Below are positions 59,239-64,000 of a stretch of 64,000 nucleotides of DNA, piece by piece. Made by a program: the position numbers and the translations under genes. The notes under the pieces were generated by a model, which did not search any database, was not told where the DNA came from, and worked only from the letters and a program-made list of their open reading frames with translations. Source of the stretch: Ignavibacteria bacterium. GTDB lineage: Bacteria; Bacteroidota; Ignavibacteria; Tepidaquicellales; OLB5. Each line of letters begins with the position of its first letter. The first letter of the stretch is position 1. The stretch covers positions 31,830 to 95,829 of the forward strand of contig JAIOIK010000143.1 in the NCBI GenBank assembly GCA_019912545.1. Direction: 5' to 3'.

Positions 59239-60720
59239 ATGAAGCGAAATAGTGACCTGTTTGATCTTATCAAATCAATGGACAAAAATGAGAAGAGATA
59301 CTTCAGGCTTTCTTCAGAAGTGCTATCAGGCAGCAAGAATTACATTGAGTTGTTTGATGCAATTGAATGCCAGAAAACATATGACGAAAATGCGATCAAA
59401 AGTAAGTATAAAGCCCGAAAATTCGTGAAGCAGTTTGCTTACACCAAAAATTACCTGTATGGATTGATCATAAACAGTATGGCAAGTTACAGGAAGAATT
59501 CATCAATTGACTACAGGCTTCACACAATGATTATGCAATGCAAAATTCTGTTTTCAAAAGCGCTGTTCGGCCAGTACTTCCGGTCAATAGAAGCCGCTAA
59601 AAAATTAGCGCTGAAGTATGAGCGGTTTGGGTACTATTTGCAGGTGCTTGATATGGAAAAGATCATTATCAGGAAACAGGAAATACAGACATTAAAATCA
59701 GCGCAGATATATGAAGAAGCCATAAGCGCACTGGAAAAATTCAGGAATATATTTGACTATTCGAAAGTATCAAGCAGGCTGATGAATATTTACAGAACAA
59801 GCGGCAGCAGAAGATCCGAAAAACAGGAAGAGTTCCTGGACAGTATTCTATCTGAACCGATCATGAAAAATGTTGATGAGGCTAAAAGTGAAAGAGGCAA
59901 AGAAGTTTACTACCGTTTAATGGGAATGATCAGCGATATAAAGACTGATTACAAAAAAGCTGTGAGTGAAACGGAAAAAAGACTGCAAATTGTAAATAGT
60001 ACTCCGGAACCATTCGAAGACTTTATCATAAACTATGCTGGCGATGCCCTGTACTCATTGTTTGAAGCAAGCATGAAGCTAAACAGGCACTCTGAGGCGG
60101 AAGAATACCTGAGGCAGATAGAAGAGAACGCTTCATTTGATAAAGGCTCCCATGCTGATTTTCGAATAACAAGCCTGTTTGCAAGATTCAGTATTTTAAT
60201 GAAGAAAGGAGATTACCACAAAGCAGGCCGGTTGATCAGTGAACTTGAAAGCACTCTGAAACGATACGAAAATAAGCTGCTTCTGGATACTGAAATTTCG
60301 ATCCTGTTTGGTATTGTAAAATGCCGGCTGCTCGAAAAAAAATACTCCGCAGCTCTGAAGGCCGCAAACAATCTTGTTCTGCACCCTTTACTGTATGTAA
60401 GGGCTGATTATGAAAGTTACCTGAGAGTGATCATACTCATAATACATTTTGAAATGAAGAATTACTCACTCTTAAAATATCTGATCATTTCCTCTTACCG
60501 CTTTTTATATAAAAGAGAAAAACTTTATAAACTGGAATCATACATACTTGAATTCATCAGAAAGCTGCCTGAGGTCAAAACTGATGACGACCTTAATTTT
60601 ATGTTCATAAAGTTCAGGAAGCGGATTGAAGTGCTGAAGGAAGACAAATATGAAAAAAATGCCTTTGAATATTTTGATTTTCTTGATTGGGTTGAGAGCA
60701 AATTAGGAGTTACGGCTTAA
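59239..60720 (+). CDS. Uncharacterised alpha-helical protein, paralog B
   Basis: LIKSMDKNEKRYFRLSSEVLSGSKNYIELFDAI; co-linear with paralog A. Confidence 0.7.
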   Translation: MKRNSDLFDLIKSMDKNEKRYFRLSSEVLSGSKNYIELFDAIECQKTYDENAIKSKYKARKFVKQFAYTKNYLYGLIINSMASYRKNSSIDYRLHTMIMQCKILFSKALFGQYFRSIEAAKKLALKYERFGYYLQVLDMEKIIIRKQEIQTLKSAQIYEEAISALEKFRNIFDYSKVSSRLMNIYRTSGSRRSEKQEEFLDSILSEPIMKNVDEAKSERGKEVYYRLMGMISDIKTDYKKAVSETEKRLQIVNSTPEPFEDFIINYAGDALYSLFEASMKLNRHSEAEEYLRQIEENASFDKGSHADFRITSLFARFSILMKKGDYHKAGRLISELESTLKRYENKLLLDTEISILFGIVKCRLLEKKYSAALKAANNLVLHPLLYVRADYESYLRVIILIIHFEMKNYSLLKYLIISSYRFLYKREKLYKLESYILEFIRKLPEVKTDDDLNFMFIKFRKRIEVLKEDKYEKNAFEYFDFLDWVESKLGVTA

Positions 60721-60879
60721 GTACTATTGCAAGTTCGCACTGTTTCACTCGATTTATACCGAAATTTTCAATAAATGATTAGATTTTACATCTATTGTGA
60801 AAATTACTAATGAATTTAGTGTATTAATGTACTGAAAAATTCATAATATATGTAGCTTAAAATCAGTAAATTTGCACCA

Positions 60880-62193
60880 ATGCAAAAATCAGTGTCTCTA
60901 CATACACTTGGCTGTAAATTGAATTATTCAGAAACTTCCACTATAGCGGGCAAGTTTTCTGAAAGTGGATTTGCCATGAAACCCTATGGTGAATCGTCCG
61001 ATATATTTGTGCTAAATACATGTTCTGTAACAGATAATGCAGATAAAGAGTGCCGTCAGATAATCAGAAGCGTTCTTAACAAAAACCCTGATACATATAT
61101 AATAGTAACCGGTTGTTATGCACAGCTCCGGCCAAACGAAATTGCAGAAATTCACGGTGTTGATCTTGTCCTTGGCGCAAATGAGAAATTCAAACTTTTC
61201 GATTACGTGAACAATTTTGAAAAGAAAGACCTTTCTTGTGTATTTACCTCTCCAATAAGCGAAGTAACTGATTTTGATTATGCTTACTCATCCGATATTG
61301 ATTCCCGCACACGCGCTTTTCTTAAGATCCAGGATGGGTGTGATTATAATTGTTCTTTCTGTACTATTCCGCTTGCAAGAGGGAAATCGCGCAGCCTGGG
61401 GATAGATAAAGTAATTGATAATGCAAAAAAACTTATTGATACCGGTTATAAAGAAATAGTTTTGACAGGAGTAAATACAGGCGACTATAATTACAGGACG
61501 GATACCGGAAACAGAGATTACAGATTGATGGATGTATTGCTTGAACTTGAGAAGCTTAATATTCCAAGGATCAGAATAAGCTCCATTGAACCAAATCTGC
61601 TGACCGATGAGATTATCCAGTTGGTAAAGTCTTCAAATAGTATTTGCCGTCATTTCCATATACCGCTTCAAAGCGGAGACCCGGAAATACTTAAACTGAT
61701 GAGAAGAAGATACAGCAGAGATCAATACGAGGACCTGATATATAAGCTTAATTCAGAAATTCCGGGAGTTGGGATCGGGATCGACGTCATAACCGGATTT
61801 CCTCAGGAAACCGAAGAAAAGTTCATGAATACTGTTAAATTTCTGGAGCCACTTCCGGCAAGTTATTTGCATATATTTACTTATTCCGAAAGAAAAAATA
61901 CTTTCGCCGTTACTCTTCCGGGAAGAGTTGATGCAGGCAGCCGCAGAGAAAGAAGCGGAATCTTAAGAGAAATCTCGAATAAGAAGCGTCTTGCATTTTA
62001 CAGGAAGAATGTTGACAAAACCCATAAAGTATTGTTTGAAACTGTTAAGGAAGATGATTTTATTTATGGATTCAGTGAAAACTATATCAAGACAAGGGTC
62101 AAAGCAGGACATAAACTTGAAAATACTATACTTAATGTTAGAATATCATCTGCGGATACATTTAATTTTACAGAAGGAAGTATAGCAGCATAA
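60880..62193 (+). CDS. mtaB: tRNA (N6-L-threonylcarbamoyladenosine(37)-C2)-methylthiotransferase MtaB
   Basis: TLGCKLNYSET, CSVTDNADKECRQIIR, DGCDYNCSFCTIPLARGKSRS radical-SAM motif. Confidence 0.93.
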   Translation: MQKSVSLHTLGCKLNYSETSTIAGKFSESGFAMKPYGESSDIFVLNTCSVTDNADKECRQIIRSVLNKNPDTYIIVTGCYAQLRPNEIAEIHGVDLVLGANEKFKLFDYVNNFEKKDLSCVFTSPISEVTDFDYAYSSDIDSRTRAFLKIQDGCDYNCSFCTIPLARGKSRSLGIDKVIDNAKKLIDTGYKEIVLTGVNTGDYNYRTDTGNRDYRLMDVLLELEKLNIPRIRISSIEPNLLTDEIIQLVKSSNSICRHFHIPLQSGDPEILKLMRRRYSRDQYEDLIYKLNSEIPGVGIGIDVITGFPQETEEKFMNTVKFLEPLPASYLHIFTYSERKNTFAVTLPGRVDAGSRRERSGILREISNKKRLAFYRKNVDKTHKVLFETVKEDDFIYGFSENYIKTRVKAGHKLENTILNVRISSADTFNFTEGSIAA

Positions 62194-62702
62194 TGGATCT
62201 ATATATTATCAGACACGGAGTTGCAGCAGATATTGGAAGCGAGGTTTCGGATGAAGGGCAGCGCTACCTTTCGATACACGGCCGTAATCACTGCAAGATA
62301 GTAGCTCAGCGTCTGAAAGATATGAACGTAAAATTCGACGCAATCTTAACCAGTCCGCTTGTCAGAGCTGTCCAAACAGCAGAGTTATTCGGGTCTGTTC
62401 TAAGATTTGATGATGAAATTAAGACAGCAGTAGAGCTGATTGGAGGGCATAGTTTCAGCCGCTTTGTTCAAATGGTCAATAGAAACTCGCACTATGAAAG
62501 CATTGGTATTTTCGGTCATGCGCCGGATGTAAATTCATACTCTCTTAATCTCATCAGGGGCAGTAATCCAAGCGGAGTGCAAATGAATTTTAAGAATGCC
62601 AGTGTTTGTAAAATAGAATATGATCCTTCTAATGAAACCGGTAAATTCAAATGGTTCCTGAATTCAGAAAACATGAAGCTTATCGAGCACCAACATGCAT
62701 AA
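62193..62702 (+). CDS. sixA: Phosphohistidine phosphatase SixA-like
   Basis: LYIIRHGVAAD, LTSPLVRAVQTAELF, GHAPDV. Confidence 0.88.
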   Translation: MDLYIIRHGVAADIGSEVSDEGQRYLSIHGRNHCKIVAQRLKDMNVKFDAILTSPLVRAVQTAELFGSVLRFDDEIKTAVELIGGHSFSRFVQMVNRNSHYESIGIFGHAPDVNSYSLNLIRGSNPSGVQMNFKNASVCKIEYDPSNETGKFKWFLNSENMKLIEHQHA

Positions 62703-62769
62703 CATATTTCATTCACTTTTGTTCATTTCGCAGCGGCCTTGCTTTACAATATTGTTACTAAAAGAAAAT

Positions 62770-62796
62770 ATAAAGGCAGATTTGATCTGCCTTTAT
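62770..62796. terminator. Bidirectional terminator between convergent genes
   Basis: ataaaggcaga-tttga-tctgcctttat. Confidence 0.75.
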
Positions 62797-62818
62797 GCAA
62801 TTGGACTGCGCAACAGAT

Positions 62819-64000
62819 CTATTTGAGCAATATCATTTTTCTGGTTTCTGCAAAATCTCTAGTGATGAGTTTATAAAAGTAAACTCCGCTTGAATATTTG
62901 CTTCCATCAAAATCAACTTCATAAGTACCTTCCCTCAATTCCTGATTGACCAATGTTTCAATCTCCTTACCAAGCATATCATAAACGATAAGCCTTGTGT
63001 CAGAAAATTTCGATATCTGAAACCTGATCTTTGATTGCGGATTAAACGGATTAGGATAATTTTGAGATAGAGAAAAATCAAATGGTATCGCCGCATTTAC
63101 GGTGTTAATTCCCAGAACGATATTGATCGGGTCATTTGAAATGATAAATAATGAATCACTCATTGCAGCGAAAGTGCCGCTTTGAGGATGGATACATGAA
63201 ATTGACCTGTAATTTCTTGAAGCCGGTGATTCTAAAAATGGGTCACTAAACCACGTTTCACCTCCGTCTGTAGTAAGTCTGATAGTGCCGTTATCACCCG
63301 CAACCATGCCGCTATCAAGGTTCAAAAAGTAAATGCTCTTTAAATTGTTTACAGTTCCGCTGTTCTTTTGTATCCAGGTAAGTCCCAGATCAGTAGATTT
63401 ATATATCCTGCCTCCGCTTCCAACGGCAATATATCTGAAGTCTGTACTGTATGCACTCTTTTTATTCAGGGCATTGAAATCAAATGAGGTATCTGTAACA
63501 CTAACGTTGTACCAGTTAAAGCCAGTATCGGAACTTCTCAATATAGTCCCTTTTTCACCAACTGCTATAACCCTTTGGGGAGCAAAAGGAGCAATGACAA
63601 CATCTTTCAGGTTTCTGGTTGTTCCGCTTGTTTGTGAAACCAAATTACCGGTAACGAGTTCAATTGCAAATAGAATAGTTCCGTTATCCCCTACACAAAA
63701 CAGGAAAGAACTATGGTCAACACCCTTAAGATCAGCGCTTGTTATTGGAGTTTTACTTAACCAAGTTAAACCTGTATTAGTTGATACAAGAACTGTTCCA
63801 TTGTTTCCAACAACAGCAGCATTGTTCTGGTAAGGGTTGTTTGATCCTCTGACCATATTCAGCTGTTGTATTGTCCCAGATTCCATTCGCTGATATACTA
63901 TAGATGATCTTCCGGTTCCCCTGATTATGCCGCCATTGGAGCCAACCGAAATTGAGCAGAAAAGTGTATCGGAATTACTATCTCCGGGAGCGTATAGAGT
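62819..64000 (-). CDS. Ycf48/BNR-like repeat protein with T9SS type A sorting domain, 5'-truncated by window end
   Basis: Repeats AVGEKGTILRSSDTGFNW; QNYPNPFNPQSKIRF; frame stays open from 63886 to 64000 (…TLYAPGDSNSDTLFCSISVGSNGGIIRGTGRSSIVYQRMESG). Confidence 0.85.
   Translation of the reverse strand, partial: TLYAPGDSNSDTLFCSISVGSNGGIIRGTGRSSIVYQRMESGTIQQLNMVRGSNNPYQNNAAVVGNNGTVLVSTNTGLTWLSKTPITSADLKGVDHSSFLFCVGDNGTILFAIELVTGNLVSQTSGTTRNLKDVVIAPFAPQRVIAVGEKGTILRSSDTGFNWYNVSVTDTSFDFNALNKKSAYSTDFRYIAVGSGGRIYKSTDLGLTWIQKNSGTVNNLKSIYFLNLDSGMVAGDNGTIRLTTDGGETWFSDPFLESPASRNYRSISCIHPQSGTFAAMSDSLFIISNDPINIVLGINTVNAAIPFDFSLSQNYPNPFNPQSKIRFQISKFSDTRLIVYDMLGKEIETLVNQELREGTYEVDFDGSKYSSGVYFYKLITRDFAETRKMILLK

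Overview
This 64-kb bacterial window has the look of an Ignavibacteria/Bacteroidota-Chlorobi-type genome. The taxonomy is inferred from the C-terminal 'QNYPNPFNPxTxIxF' type-IX-secretion sorting domains and a TAnnTTTG-type promoter; it was not verified. Main content: (i) a P-type cation ATPase; (ii) a complete hypABFCDE maturation set; (iii) a long minus-strand hydrogenase locus with an Hdr-linked [NiFe] hydrogenase (HdrABC plus MvhAGD-like subunits) next to a group-3b-type bidirectional/sulfhydrogenase. Each hydrogenase has its own maturation protease, and the group-3b operon also carries a cNMP-binding-domain-only protein and a queF gene; (iv) T9SS cargo proteins (M1 peptidase, FG-GAP/ASPIC, Ycf48/BNR-like); (v) a suf operon with an embedded DinB gene, followed by a bacilliredoxin and an Rrf2 regulator; (vi) tandem glutamine synthetases with an Lrp regulator, bacterioferritin-like, ndk, M50 protease, CapA-like, Fd-nitroreductase, Ca2+/H+ antiporter, DUF5916-like, MtaB and SixA. 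The most unusual non-coding signals are: two tandem ~125-133 nt structured elements (54941-55073, 55228-55350) with covarying stems and conserved loops; a candidate ~120-nt stand-alone sRNA on the minus strand (34236-34358) with a good promoter and terminator; several families of dispersed perfect palindromes centred on GCATGC; dense clusters of unrelated-sequence hairpins; and a composite repeat that appears to have inserted in frame into a beta-helix/HEAT protein gene (37296-37341). I recognised no rRNA, tRNA or CRISPR array.
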